Assembly (NCBI RefSeq): GCF_003597395.2
Contig: NC_133770.1
Span: 32,687,724-32,751,723 of the forward strand
Source: Chelonoidis abingdonii
Lineage: Eukaryota; Chordata; Testudines; Testudinidae
Direction of reading: 5' to 3'
DNA length: 64,000 nt
Shown here: piece after piece, positions 34,900 through 48,200 of the stretch
How the letters are laid out: each line of letters begins with the position of its first letter
How positions within the stretch are numbered: the stretch's first letter is position 1
Translations under genes and position numbers: made by a program
Notes under the pieces: generated by a model
Seen by the model: only the letters and a program-made list of their open reading frames with translations
What the model was told of the DNA's origin: nothing
Database searches by the model: none

Positions 34900-36040
34900 G
34901 CAAACGGCCACAATATTCTGCTTCTGATCTTATAAAAATGATTGACGTCTCTGAAAGCGAGTTGTCATATGGATGACAATCTATTAGATAATACCGACTT
35001 TGTGCCAGATCACATCAAGAGTTGTTCTGAAAAGGAAGACCACACTTGCATTAATTGTTCATCTTCAGATAATTCGGAGCTCATGTTTAGACCTGATGTA
35101 ACACTGGGAGAAATGTAGTTGGAGATCTACCTCAACAAAATTTAAGTTAGATCTTCAGCAAATTGAATACTGGTGAAGAAGTTATGCTGGAACAATCCAA
35201 TGAAATAAGCCACATATACCCAGTGAGATGCATCCACAAAACAGCAAAGAAAATAGTCATCAATGTTCAGGTTTGCTGGGCCATTCACTCTGGTTTCCTA
35301 TATGCCAAAGAAGGGCAAGTCAGTAATAATGCTATTGAAGATGCATCATGACAAGGTTATAGGAGGAGACAAAAAGAAACCCTACATAATTCTCCACTAC
35401 AATGACATTAAAAGTGGTGGCAGTAATACAGACCATCTTGTAAGAATATATACCTTCAGGCACAAGGTAAATAGGTGTCCAAGGGTTCTTTTCTTCAACA
35501 TACTTGATGTTGCTGGCATTGCAACCTTCATCTCTGGATCTGCAACAATCCTGCATGGCACCACACTTGACCAAGACAAAGGAGGCACCTGTTCCCTGTC
35601 AGTCTGGCAGAATGACTCGTAGACACACATAAAGGGAAGAATCTTTGATACCCATCATCTTGCCACGCCCATCAAAGCAGCACTCTTGTCCCTTGCCTAG
35701 CATCAAAAACCAGCCACCATGGAAGCACCTAGCAAACTCAGCAGCTGATGCTGCCATGTTCGCCCAAAGTCAGCTGATCAGAAGAGAGACAAGCAATATG
35801 GAAAAAGGGACAAAGTCCTGTGGCACCTGAATACTCACCCACAAAAGCTTATGCTCCAATACGTCTGTTAGTCTATAAGGTGCCACAAGACAATTTGTCC
35901 CTTTTTACAGATCCAGACTAACACGGCTATTCCTCTGATAAGCAACATGGAGAACGCAGTGATTCTGTATGTGCTGACCACTCCACATCAATGCTGGTGT
36001 GTGAAAATTGCATACAGGTTCACATAGGAAGACTCCTTCT
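34900..36040 (+). pseudogene. piggyBac transposase remnant, core deleted and split by an insertion
   Basis: N-terminal acidic codons (DDNLLDNTDFVPD, 34973-35011) are followed by a gap where most of the catalytic region is missing. The C-terminal block then appears: GKSVIMLLKMHHD, KKKPYIILHYNDIKSG, DHLVRIYTFRHKVNRCPRVL and NILDVAGIA (about 35307-35520). This is the diagnostic end of piggyBac transposases. The cysteine-rich tail (VCADHSTSMLVCENC, about 35968-36012) is separated from it by a Penelope-like insertion at ~35806-35940. Stops are present. Confidence 0.85.
35806..35940. mobile_element. Penelope-like fragment inserted in piggyBac, with target duplication
   Basis: AAAGTCCTGTGGCACC (minus sense) abuts CACCCACAAAAGCTTATGCTCC and GTTAGTCTATAAGGTGCCAC (plus sense), the end of the second Penelope-like family, so the fragment is internally inverted. 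It is flanked by GACAAGCAATATGG (35790-35803) and GATAAGCAACATGG (35938-35951), 12 of 14 identical, as expected of a Penelope-like target duplication. Confidence 0.8.
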
Positions 36041-39000
36041 AGTCCTTTCAGTTTGCTAGTAAAATAAAGAATTTTTTGCATAAAACATTAAAGAATTGTT
36101 CTTAGTTTCTGAATGCATCTGGGGGTCAAAAAAATCCTTCGCAACACAATTAATGTAATTTCCCCTCCCTCAACACTAGATGAAGGCTAAATTGAAGCAG
36201 CTGCTGAGTACAACAGTAAGTAGCATTCTTAATACATGCAGATGAAGCCAGTGCTCCTTGCCTACAGGTTTCCAAATGAAGTTTAACCATTTTTTTGGTT
36301 GCAGAAAACATACCTACCAGAGACTGCTTCTCTCACCATGACCTACTAACACAGAAGAGATGAGCTGAAGCACCCTTAGTATGAATGAGAAGAGGCTGTT
36401 CAGGTGTTCTGCAAACGCGCTATGGCTTGCATTCCTTTAATTCAGAAAAGCACATGCTTGTGAACTTAGGTTAGTAGTTTTGATGTAAGATCTGAAAAAT
36501 CAGGGAATGGCATGTTGCAATGGGGGAAAACTGCAAGAGCTTTTATGGAGCCAAGGCCCTGCCTCAGAGACAGGCTGGGTTTTTTAAACCAGCCTCCTCT
36601 GGGAGATGTCCCTAAAGCCTAGTAGTATTAATCCTTTCCCAGAATTACCTTCTTAGACAAGAAAAGTAGCTATTGGTACAGATGGGCAGAAGATAAGCTT
36701 GCGGCTAAGAAAAGGACTCAGGGGGTAAAAGTATAAATGTTCCTGAAGGAAGCTGCTAGCCAGCAATGAACCTAGCTCTTTCCCCCCCCCCCCACCACAC
36801 CCTTTCCCACTTCAACACCAAAGAGGACTGCAGTAAAATAAATAAAAACAAATCAATGACTGTAGGTGCAGAGAAAGAATAGTTACATTTTTAATCCCCA
36901 TAATAGTTATATTTTGAGTGAAGCACACCTCTTAAGTGTACCTAGAAGCTTTCAGAAGAGTGTTTTAAAAATTTTATTCTCTGCTGCGCTAATGTAGACA
37001 AGAAACAAAAGTTGTCCCTTTGTTTTCTAAAGTAATTAATTAAATACCCAGATAAAAATTTACACATACTTCAATATTGTATGGGGTTTGCGTGAAGACA
37101 ACTATCAGGTTTAACAAGGACAGCAGATGAGGTTTAGATCTCAATTAACAAAAACTAGTTTTTCTTCCAGAATTGGTTAAGACAATACTAAATTAGCTCT
37201 TTATATTTAAATGTGTTTTCCTCCTCCCAAAATTAAAGCAAGATTTTTAACCTCAGTGAAAGACATTTCCTATTTCAGGAGTCCCTTGGAAAGGCATCTT
37301 TTCTGAAGAGTTAAGTTTTTAAAAAGGGCTAGCGACTAACATATTCCACCTCTTAGGTGCTCTTGATGTTTGATTTCTGTTTTCACTATCAAAGTGTCAA
37401 ATTAGGAAAAGTCTAAAGATGTTTTATATAAAAAAAACTGTTTGGAGTCACGTCCCAAAGACACTCAGTGTAGCTCTATACAAGTTGAAAACCCACAAGT
37501 TGGAGAAATTTCCCACAAGTCTTGTGTGTGAGGAGGCAGTCTTTCACACAAGACACTGAATAGCTCTTTTCTTCTGAAACAAAGTGTACAAGGTACAGCG
37601 AACAAACTGTAAAGGTAACTAGGCCCTTTGTCATAAAGTTCCTCCACCCACTCATACTTTACCACACAATTGCTCGTTTACAGATTCAGACCACTCAAGC
37701 TCAATACAGGAACCGATATACTTTATTGCAAAGTCAATCTACTACAGGAGTAAAATCTTCAAATACTATTACAGAGCCATGTAATAATTTAGTAGGAGAG
37801 GAACTCTATTTTTCCCTAAACAACAAAACCTTACATGCTTTGAAAATTTATTAGTCACTACTTTGAGTAAAACTAACAACCTGCAAAAGGAAACGTAACG
37901 AAGATTACACAGTAAAAATGTATATTAAGTTGGGAGTCTTTATAAAAATAATTTAAGATACTTAACTGTTTACCTATCATTTAGTATACCACAAATACTC
38001 ATCTCCCCCTTTTCAAGGCCAAGAAGAAAGCAGTGTTTAGTATAGACTTCTGCATCTGTTGCCCAAGGTTAAATATACACATTTGTTTACTTCACATGAT
38101 TAGCCAATTGATGCTACTATTACATAACAGTGGTGAGTAGAGCAAATAGCAATCATGGATATCAACCAGCAACCTATCTAGGTCAGCCATAGATTAGCAT
38201 GTGTACATCACAGGAGACCAGCTAGGTTGTGGAGGAAAAAAAGAAAAAAAAAAAAAAAGTCTAGAAGAAATGACTGATAGCCTCCCTACACTCTGCTTGC
38301 ACTTTCACCTCGGGAAGAATAGTTACCCCATCCCCCATAAGCCACTATAACAGAATAAAGATAAATGTGGGGATTATGCCAAATTGAACCCCATGCTTTG
38401 TTCTCCCCCTCCAGGCACATTCAGTGAAGAGGTCTAAACACACATCTGATTTGACAAGCATTCAGGTTCACAAAGAACATGGTGAAAGTGAAATCATACT
38501 TGGGGCATTCATGGGTTCCTATGTCAAAGGTCATTTAGCAGTATTTCAGCTGCTGCTTACTCAGATTTTAAAAAGGGACTAGCTTAACCCTACAGTAATG
38601 GAGACACCGACATGGGAGCTTGAGCTGGCCAAGAATATTTGATGGAATGTTTGGTAAGTTTAATTCAGAGAATGTCATTTAGATGAAGCAGCAAAACTAG
38701 ATTTCTTTTTTTTAGCAAGTGGCACAATTTTGTCTAAGTACAAATAAAAATCCCCCAAAAGAGTCCTGTTAAAAGTGAAATCAAAAACTGAATTAAAAAA
38801 AAAAAATCACATCATCCCAATTTTTATTAATACTGCTCAGCTATTGAGCAACTAATATTGTGAACTGGTGGAAAGCAGGGCCTGAATAAATAATTCAATT
38901 ACCCCTTTGCCTCTTAATATACAGAAAGCATTTTCTGTATAAATGAAAGTTTAGTCAGTTGGATCAAGTATAAAATTCAGATATAATGATCCTGGCTTAT

Positions 39001-39872
39001 CAGACAGACCTTTGTTACTCTGATAGAAATGCAGAGCTGCCCCACACTGATTTCTAACTAGAGTCAATTAAAAAGACACCTCAAATGTAAATTTTTACAA
39101 AAAAAACTGTTGAATATATTTTGAAGAAGCCAGTTAGCATGGAGCAATTTGAAACACTAGAAGGCTGGATGGCTCCAAAGTTAAAGAGGAGGGGAGATGG
39201 AAACTGATAACTGGTGAGGAAAAAGACACAGTAATGCAGGAAAAGTAATTTATTCTTTTTAATGCCTTTGTGAAGCACACACACTCCCAGCTACCAAAGA
39301 CACAAGTGCGAGTTTAGCTATCATTTCAGCAAATTGTAAGATTGTGGTTTCAGGGAACAATCATTAATTGAGCAATAAACTTCCAGTTCTGATTAAAAGT
39401 GACTTCGTTAGACTATTTTTAATGAAATGTATGTACATCTGGCTTCCAAAACTCATGCCTGACAAAGGATTTGTTTAAATCTGTAGTTTCTATAGTGTGT
39501 GGCTACAATAGGCTAGATTCTGTACTGAAGGAAAGGCAGGTTTACACAACCTGAATGCTGGACTGCTACGAACGCTGAAGTGGCCTCACCATGAGTTAAA
39601 GCAGCCCTGTGCTACTTTAACCCATGACAGCCGTACTCAAGCTGTTCTGCAATCCAGAATCTCCATCTGACCACATTCTGTGAGAATGCCCTCTCCTGTC
39701 CCCAGCACACTCCTATTCTTGTGCCCATGGGGTGCTGCTGGACAGCGCAGTCACTTGCATCCACCCTACAGTGAGGGAATTACTCTTCACACACCACAAC
39801 TCCATATGCTGCTGGAGCAGAGGCCAAATTGACCCAGTTGTTTCAATTTTCTGAGGGCAATCTGTGCACATG
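36041..39872. other. Unassigned AT-rich intron sequence
   Basis: It contains C (36781-36793) and A (38240-38258) runs. No recognised repeat family or exon. Confidence 0.45.
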
Positions 39873-39995
39873 CAGCAAAGAATCCTGTGGCACCTCATAG
39901 ACTAACAGACGTTTTGGAGCATGAGCTTTCGTGGGTGAATACCCACTTCGTCAGATGCATGTAGTGGAAATTTCCAGGGGCAGGTGTATACATAT
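39873..39995 (-). mobile_element. Penelope-like 3' end, second family
   Basis: AAAGAATCCTGTGGCACCTC, GACTAACAGACGTTTTGGAG and GAGCTTTCGTGGGTGAATAC are the reverse complement of the family seen at 35.8 kb. Coding sequence is lacking. Confidence 0.8.
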
Positions 39996-40029
39996 ATATG
40001 CAAGCAAGCTAGAGAAAATGAGGTTAGTT

Positions 40030-40845
40030 CAGTCAGGTTCACTGTGGGCAGACAAGCTCAGCCCAGCAGGATCCAGTGTGAAGGGGCTTAGTGTGGGGGG
40101 ATTCAGGTGTGAGTTGAGAGGGTTCTGTGTAGAGTACAGTAATCTAGGTGCAAGCAGCTCAGTGGGGGTGGAGGAGATCTGGGTGCAGGGGGTATCTGGA
40201 TGCAAGGGTAATGGAACTCTGCAGGGGGATACAGGTGAAGGTGGTTGGAGCTCAGTGGGGGTGGGGAGTCTGGTTGTGGTGAGGATTGAGCTCAGCAGGG
40301 GGTGGTGGGGGGGGGAGGGTGGTAATCCAGATGAAGCTGGTTGGGGCTCAATGGAGTGGGGATCCAAGGGGGGGGTGACTGGTCCAGGTGCAGGGGCAGT
40401 GGGGCTTGGCCAGGTAGGGTTCTGGGTGCAGGGGGGAGAAGCTCCCCATACAGTGATAGCTGCAGGGGGAGGGGAGGAGCAATGGGTACAGGAAGTGTGT
40501 GCATGGAGAGGGGTTGCAGAGCTTCCTGAAGCCTCGGGGAAAAAACTGGGGGTGGGTCTGACCCTGCCCCATCCTTCCCAGCCCAGCTGGGACTAGCAGC
40601 TGAGCCTGGCGCAGGATAGAAGCCACCAGCCGGGTCTTCCCCTGCCCCACAGTGATTTGCATCTCTGCCAGCTGCCCTGGGCACCCAAAACATACTGCTG
40701 GAGAGGGTTGCTTGAGCACTCTTGGGGCTTCCCTTTGCTTCCCCATCAAAAAGTCATTTTCTGCAGGGAAGCAAAGAAATCTGTGGTGAACATGAATTCT
40801 GCACATGCGTAGTGGGGCAGAATTCCCCCAGCAGTAAGACTGAAA
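40030..40845 (-). mobile_element. TIR-bearing turtle-type repeat, copy B, with GC-rich tandem interior
   Basis: The right end GGGGCAGAATTCCCCCAGCAGT is the reverse complement of the left end of copy A at 30579. The interior (40080-40520) is built of degenerate GGGGG-rich units such as CTCAGTGGGGGTGG and GGTGCAGGGG that recur every ~30-60 bp. Long open frames on both strands here are compositional. The left end is not clear and may be lost at the junction with the Penelope-like fragment. Confidence 0.6.
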
Positions 40846-43329
40846 GGTGATCCTATGCAAACCAGAGGTCCCAGGATAGAGTTTTACTGTAACTGCACTT
40901 TGCTATCTCAGCAAAACCAAGTTTTCAACATGGTTTGGACTAGCCAGTGTGGACAGAACTTAATGTTAAACAAAATTTTAAAACAGTGCTCTCAAACTCA
41001 ATTTGACAGTTTCAATGAGAGGGGAAAATACAGCAGTCTTGTTTGAAAGACATCATTGCCAGTTGGTTGAGTTAGGAGATTAGACAATTGAGAAAGAACT
41101 CATCACATTGATGCTGCTGCAGATACTGTGATGTACAAAGTGACTGATTTTTTTTATGTAGTGAGAAAAGAGGAGCAGGGCCTGAAAACAACACTGTTAA
41201 CTTTCTTAATAGGAGGATTATTCATTGCACAAATCCCACGAACAATTTTTTGCAGTAGATTTAATATCTGCAGTAATTGTGCCTCAGACACTACCTACCT
41301 TGGTAGTTATTCTACCATTATCTATCTTTTTTGTTTAAAGAAAGAGTTCTTTCTAACCTAATTAGTTTTTAAAACTTCAGGCAATTAATCCCTCCATTTG
41401 TATGCTATTTTCTGTTTTTTCTATAGTCTTCCTGAAGTGTGGAGATCACTGCACAACGTTCTAGCAAAAGTCACACACCAAGTTGACATTAAGCAGCATT
41501 ACCACCTTCCTAGTTTTACATATGATCGTCATAATTGCACATCCACTAACAGTTGTAGAATATTTTCCCCATTATATGCAAGTCCCCCTATTTGCTGAAG
41601 GTCACGGTTGTTTTTGGACACCTTCTCCCCCGTTCTCCCATATATGTGCATTTGAGTCTCAGTCTACTAAGACATTCACTTCTGAAAGTGCCAATTCAGT
41701 TTAAAAAGCAGGGAGACTTTAGTAAACATAAGTTGGCCACATTCATAAATGTTAACCCTGGCATTCACAGAAATCTACTGTGGCGCCAACACAAGAGTTC
41801 ATTAGCCTGGCTTACATTTTACAGAGTCTCACTGGCAACGTCCCTTCCCATGATGGCTACATAAACGATTCTCTTTGCATTTGAGACTATATACACTACA
41901 TCAATTGCTTATGTGGAAAGAAGTATTTTTAAAGTTCCAATAATTGATACAGTCTCCATGAGAGGCTTTGGTTCCATTCTCCTCCTACTCACCCATTCCC
42001 CCCAGAAGAAGCCACTGCTCTACAGAAAGCATCTAAGCTAGTTCTTCCTTGTCTCTAGCTTCTTTTATAGACAGCCAGGCTTTTCAATGCCATAAAGAGC
42101 CTGGATGTCTGTAGAAACAAATCTAAGGAAAGAGGTGGAGGCAGCATCGAGTTACCTGGCAGCTCTCTGTGGACCACAGATGGATCAACAGTAGGTTTCA
42201 TATTCTAAAGTCACTCTTCAAAATAGAAATATGAGGGAGGGAAAGATTATTGACAATAGGGCCTAGGATTGAAGGAAAATCTGATGTAGAGGTACTTAAG
42301 ACTCACTTTATGACCCTTCCAGATTTCATTGTGTGTCTCATGTACATGAAAACGATGCATCCAGATTGACAGTAATTACAGTTAACCAAGAGAACAGCCA
42401 GGGAGTAAGGAGATCGTAAGCTATACTTGTCAAAGAGGTAAATAAGAACATGAATACCACTAGAGTAAGAGTTACAAATACTTAACTATACAGTAACAAG
42501 AACTTAGTGCTTAAACGACAATGAAACTGGAGTTCATGTGGTTAAACACTATTCTTTCCAATGTGGAAATTTGAAAAAGCTTTGATATGTCAGAGTTTAA
42601 GGACTAAAAACAAAATACTAAGACTAGACTTTCATTCAGGTGAAACGAAACACTGGAAACAATTCTGCAAACCTCAAGAGTCCAACTCCTTCCATAACAG
42701 AACACCAAACTGTTTCATGTTAACTTGCCAGTTCAATTGAGAGTTTGTATTTGTTTCAAAGACACTGCCCTCACTTCATGAGTGGAGGCAAGGTCCAGGA
42801 AGGCTCCTTTAATTACAGCAGAACACAGGAGCAGATAATCTGCTGGCTGGATGCTGCGAGCCTACCACAAAGCAAACAACACCTCTCCCCTACACCCCAA
42901 GCTCTAGTGGAGAAGAGAGGTTAGTAGGTAACAGCATGTGCAGCAGAAAATACTCAAGTCTTTGAAACCTTGACCTCCTGTGATAGGGTACCAGGTTGGG
43001 TTGTTTAGGCCTTGAGACACTGACTCCTGGGTATTTCTGTACAACCTTCTATGCCTTTGTTCCACCCAACTAGTAAAGTTATCTTCTCTCCATGCCCTGC
43101 ATCCCTGTCTCAATCCACCATGCTTTTGGCCTCCAGTCCTTCAAGGAGATCTGATACCCCTTCCAAAAGGCCTATAAAAGCCTAACATCTCTGCCTGTAG
43201 GATTAGACAAACCACTCTTCTATATTCAAAAACACTAAATTAAAGTGGAATAAGATGCTTGTTTTATTTAACCATACTATCATGCTACTTTTCATCACAT
43301 CCCTCCTGCTATCTCTTGTTTATTCCCTG
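40846..43329. other. Unassigned sequence
   Basis: No recognised element or exon; several short frames without known motifs. Confidence 0.45.
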
Positions 43330-44880
43330 TCCTTTCAGAATGAATAAGCTGGTCTACATTGCCCACAGGCATGGAAGCACCAATGTCCCCCGCATGGATG
43401 ACCTGTGCAATGTCGTGTTGACCGCCCACACCTTCCGCCTGCTGACATGTCCCGACACCACGGTAAGGAACATTGTGGCGAACACCCTGCATGATGCGAC
43501 AGAGAAGCAGATTGGCAGAGCCTCCTCTAACAAAGACATTGCCACCTTCCTGGCAGCTCCCTGGATGGGAAATTCAGATGGGACGTGCGCGACATCGCCA
43601 CCCGTCGTCTGCAGAAGCGCATCGGCTGTCGCTAGTATTGGTGCAAGGAGCGCCAGGAACTGGGAGTCCAAGTGCTGCAGATCAGGTCCAATGACAACAC
43701 CATCCTCACCCCAAGCACCAGAGGCTTGCTGGAGAGGACCTAGAAGGCCACCATCCACTTGCTGTACATGGAAATCCTGAAGCACAAACCAGACCAGGGT
43801 AAAGCCTTTGATTTGACCAGCAAGTGGGATGCCAGCAACCACTTCCTCGCTGGGGGAGGCTTCACCCATTTCGCCGACCATCGGTTCATCCACAGTTCCC
43901 AGCTCAACTGCATCCCACTCAATGGAGCCGTCCGCCATGAAGACCAATACAAGCATTGCAGGAAGTGCAGCTATTCAAACAAGACCCTTCCCCACGTCCT
44001 GTGCAGCTGCAAACCCCACACCAGAGCCTGGCAGCTGCGCCACAAAGCCATCCAGAACCGCCTGGTGAAAGCCACCGCACCACGGCTGGGAGATCTCCGT
44101 GAACAGTACCATCCCCAGTACCGACAGCCAGCTACGACCTGATGTTGTCATCACCGATGAGGCCCAGAAAAAGATCATCCTCATCGACATCACAGTCTCC
44201 TTTGATAACAGGACCCCGGCATTTTGCAAAGCCCGCGCTCGTAAGCTGGAAAAGTACGCCCCTCTGGCCGATACCCAGGTGCAGATGGATGCCCTGATTG
44301 TCAGAGCCCTGGCACCTGGAACCCCTTCAACAAAGGTGTGCTGCTGACCTGCGGGATCAGTTGATGCTACACATGGCTCATGCGGCGCCTCAAGGTCTCA
44401 GACACCGTCCGATGGTCCAGGGACATCTACATTGAACACATCACCGGCCATCGACAGTACTAGGAGGTGTGAGCCAGAGTGACATCGTTCTTCGACTATG
44501 AGAAAGGGACCAAGAGACTTTCTCCATTCATATGGACTGGAACCTTAAACTCCCTGAACATTAAATCTCATCAAATGAGGGTCAATCCATCCTCATAATC
44601 ATATCCACTCATTATACTCCATACCCCAACATAGTCACTTTATGAACTTCATACCCTCATATCTCAATGTCTGTACTTTGACCCATCAACCTTTTACCCC
44701 CCAATCGGGAATATTGCAGATTATGTATTCCTTATGCCACCTGATCTTAAACCAAAACTTTGTACCCTCAATAATCTGTACATTATTCCCTGATGACCAG
44801 AAACTTTTATGCTTAAACTCTGTACTGTTCACTTTTTAAAAAAAAAAACAAAAAACATCTTAATAAAATTTTTAAATCTT
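43330..44880 (+). mobile_element. 5'-truncated R2-superclade non-LTR retrotransposon
   Basis: The element keeps only the region after the reverse transcriptase, the restriction-like endonuclease domain and the 3' UTR. It is much GC-richer than its flanks up to about 44.47 kb. The 3' end is an A-rich tail region with AATAAA (44862-44867). These elements normally insert site-specifically (28S rDNA for R2, U2 snRNA genes for Utopia, spliced-leader genes for NeSL). No such target is visible beside this copy. Confidence 0.8.
43340..44463 (+). pseudogene. R2-type pol protein, C-terminal part with CCHC and PD-D endonuclease
   Basis: From an ATG at 43340 the frame reads MNKLVYIAHRHGSTNVPRMD and on to IATFLA. 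A shift near 43555 leads to GKFRWDVRDIATRRLQKRIG, with stops at 43633 and 43741. The zinc knuckle CRKC..HVLCSC (43957-44010) fits C-x2-C-x8-H-x4-C. After another frameshift, RPDVVITDEAQKKIILID (44135-44188) fits the PD-x14-D signature of the restriction-like endonuclease that nicks the target. The block SDTVRWSRDIYIEHITGHRQ ends at TAG 44461-44463. Small deletions near 44275 and 44320 remove conserved residues. The copy is inactive. Confidence 0.85.
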
Positions 44881-45189
44881 TGGAGCAAAGACCCATTCTT
44901 TAGATTAGTCTGTAAAGCACCTAGCACTCACGGCACAATGGAGAAGTCATGGATGCTAGCAGTTAATTTAAAAAAAAAAAAAGGATTACGGGGAGCTGGT
45001 GGATTTTATTAAATATTTTGAAAGTCTAAATTAAGTCTCTGAAGAGATGCTCTTAAAAACAGTTGGGAACCAACCTGAAATATATCTGTCAGACTTTAAG
45101 AACTGGGTAAGAGGAACAATCAAAAATGGCTATTTCTCACCATGGAAAGAGGTTGATGGTGCAGTGTACCAAGACTGGTTTATATTTTA

Positions 45190-45275
45190 GAGAGAAAAAG
45201 GTGGGTGAGATCTTTTATTTGACCAATTTCTTCTGTTGAAAGAGACAAGCTTCCAAAGTACACAAAGCTCTTTTA
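45190..45275 (-). mobile_element. Penelope-like 3' end, first family
   Basis: AAGGTGGGTGAGATCTTTTA, TTTGACCAATTTCTTCTGTTG and AGACAAGCTTCCAAAG match, in minus orientation, the terminal sequence of the 8.6-10.8-kb element. Confidence 0.75.
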
Positions 45276-48200
45276 CAGATTAAAATGAGTGAAATGGTAA
45301 AGTTTATCGATACAAAATTTTAAGTTACTTAATGTTAAGAAGGAAGCCAAGACACAAGGAGTGAAGCAGATGCAAGCTACTGTGTTAAAACCTGATTTTA
45401 ATGTCAGGTGTGTCAAAAGCTTTGAAAACAACTTCTTGTATGCCTAAAAGCAGTAGAGCCATTTGTTGAAGCTGTTGGCATTTCCTGCCAAGAGTTAGTG
45501 TGGCAAGAGAGACAAGGGGGAAGAAAGAATTCATCAATATTTGCTGGTTCTTGTGCCTGCTGGACCATCCAATACCTTCCTATGGGAAGGTTGTTTAGTT
45601 GTTTCGTGCAACCATACCTAGCATTGTGGAGGCTGGTGGGAAACACAGAAGTTCTTTAAGCCTATTCAGCCTAGATTATTAAAAATCTAAGTGGAATGCC
45701 TGATACCAAAGAAGATTTTCCCACAGTTTACGTACATATCAAGAGAACGGAAGTTGTAACACAAGCAATGTCTGTAGGATGCCAAAGATGGAGTCTCAGG
45801 AAGTTTCTGTAGAAAAATCCTTAAAAAAGGTTTGAGAAATTCAAAGTTCTAAATTGGATAGGTCAGAGATTAAGGCTGAAGTGTAAGGGACAATGTCCAG
45901 TTAGAGAAAATAAAAACTTGTAAAAAAGACTGCAATGTGAATTTTACAATTTCCTGAACTTTCTGGAGCTGATTTTAAAAAAAACAAACATTCAGAAAAC
46001 AATCACAAGTTCTAAAATTTAGAGAGAAATCTCTCACTCACCCCATAAAGGCCTGCTTGCAAGAAAAATGCAAACCATTTATTTCATTTGTTCCTGTATA
46101 GAATGATGAGGAGATAGAGAAAGGCACTAGGTAAAGGATGGAAAGTGTCCTCTTTCCCTAAACAAGGCTCCAAAACAAACAAAAACCATGTCAAATAAGT
46201 TACTAAAGAACATTATTCCACAGGTCCTTGATTTTATAAAGGTCCAAGGAATAAGAACAGATTCTGTATATGGAAGTTGTTAAGTCTTGTTTAGTACCAT
46301 TACTGTTACCAACTGAGCAAGTGTAGTTTATCCATGTTATAACACGCAGCGTTTAAGCCAATCTCTTATTGGATGAAGAAAGAGGTATAGGATGTTAGCA
46401 AAAGTCTCTGTATATATTGTATTATAAAGTTTAAATAATTACAAACTACAAATTTACAGTTGAAATTCAGAGAATAAACACACACGGAACCAAAAGTTTG
46501 AGCTTCTAATTCACTAATGGTATCTGAATTAGCTGTAATCTCGCAAGAGACATAATTATTGCTGTGGATGACTCACTGAAGTAATCTACACAATACGAAA
46601 GTTTAACTTTGTCATGGGAACTGTGTTTTCTAGTCCCTTTTCACTACTCAAAAGTTCTGAAATTCCCCTGCATGACAATCTCATAGAAGATCACACCTCA
46701 CCTCTGCTATAACCTAGAACACTTCCTCAAAAGTGGAAAGAAATTGATGCTGATCCTATCAGGTTTTCTTCTGATGGGAGAGAAAGCTAATAGGTAGACA
46801 TTAAGACAGATTCACTGTATTTCTCTTCTCCTATCCACACCCTTTTGCTGCAGTAATCAATTGCATCTGGAGATTTGCTTCTGCTACTCGCAACACTTCC
46901 TCACAGCAACCACAGAGTGAACATCAGTTCCATGCTGTTGCGACTCCTGGTGCTGCTGCTAGATTGTATCAGGAGCAACAAGGCACAGGCCAAATTCTGT
47001 TTTGGAAGAGCAGAGCAGGAGGCTGGATCAAAGAAAATGTTTGCCAGGCTCTGGATGAAGTCAAATCCAGAATTAGTTCGACTGATGGTCACTGTGATAT
47101 GTAGCCTTGGAGAATGAACAAACAAAATGATGGTACAGAAATCTCAGAAGACAGCCCTGAAAGGGAATTGGGGTGGGAGGGCGCTCAGAGACTGAAGTTT
47201 GGAGAGAGGCTGTGCACAGACAAAAATTAAGTATGTGTGTATCTGGGAGTAAGGGAAGCAGCATCTCTCACTCTCCCAAACATTTTCAGATGGAGAATTC
47301 CACAATGTTGGGTCAAAGAAAATATTCTGTCTAAAACCACTGGTCTAGTTTGCCACCTTCATTTTAGCAAAAATAACTCCCCACAAGCGATTTTCTCCTC
47401 TCTTCTGTGTCTCTTCTCTAATCCATCCTTTCAGATGGAGTGCATTTCCCCCACACACTCCTTTAAGCGACTACCATATTTGTTTGTGGATATTTTAGAA
47501 TCTTAGTTTTTTTAGTCCCTCCAAAGTTCCCCTATGTTGGCAACCCTCTGTGCAAAATGGGGTGGGCATAGCTGACACCATTGTCCATCCACACTACTCT
47601 GTCAGATGCAATTTAGTGAAAGAGTTTCCTAGAATGATGGGAAACATTCACAAACCAGGCCCTGAATGTACTAATTTTGGAGCGCTGGACCAGGCAGAAG
47701 AGGTACTGATGCATTCTTTCACTTGACCATTGGTGAAACTACCATCCCACTGCCTTGTTTGTCAGCAACTTCCCCTCAAGATTTTCTTTTTACTCTTCAC
47801 CACAACAGCTCCTGTAAATAGGTCCTCCATAAGAGCAGCAGAGTGATAGATCAGGATTAGATCAGCTTCACTATACAGCTATTGCCAGCCCGCATGTCAA
47901 GTGTTAGAAGCAGGAGCAGAAACAGAGACATGTTAAGAACAGAAAGGCATGTTGGAAAACCCAGGATACTTGAATCAGTTTTACAAGATCCTGAAAAAGG
48001 GACAAGAGGTCAAATGAAACATGACTGGAGAGATGCATGAAATGTTGGGTTGGGAGATAAGGATAAACTGACCCAGAAGAATGAAGATGGAGACCGGTAA
48101 GAAGTTTAAAAATATCATCACCTGCTTCTAATCTAAAAAGCCTTTTTCTGACTCCTTTGTATCACCGTGTCCTTTATTCTTGTCCCCACATTTTGAAAAA

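Noticed and set aside
39931..40860. Long frames on both strands (up to 221 codons)
   Set aside because: They arise from the G-rich degenerate tandem interior of an interspersed repeat.
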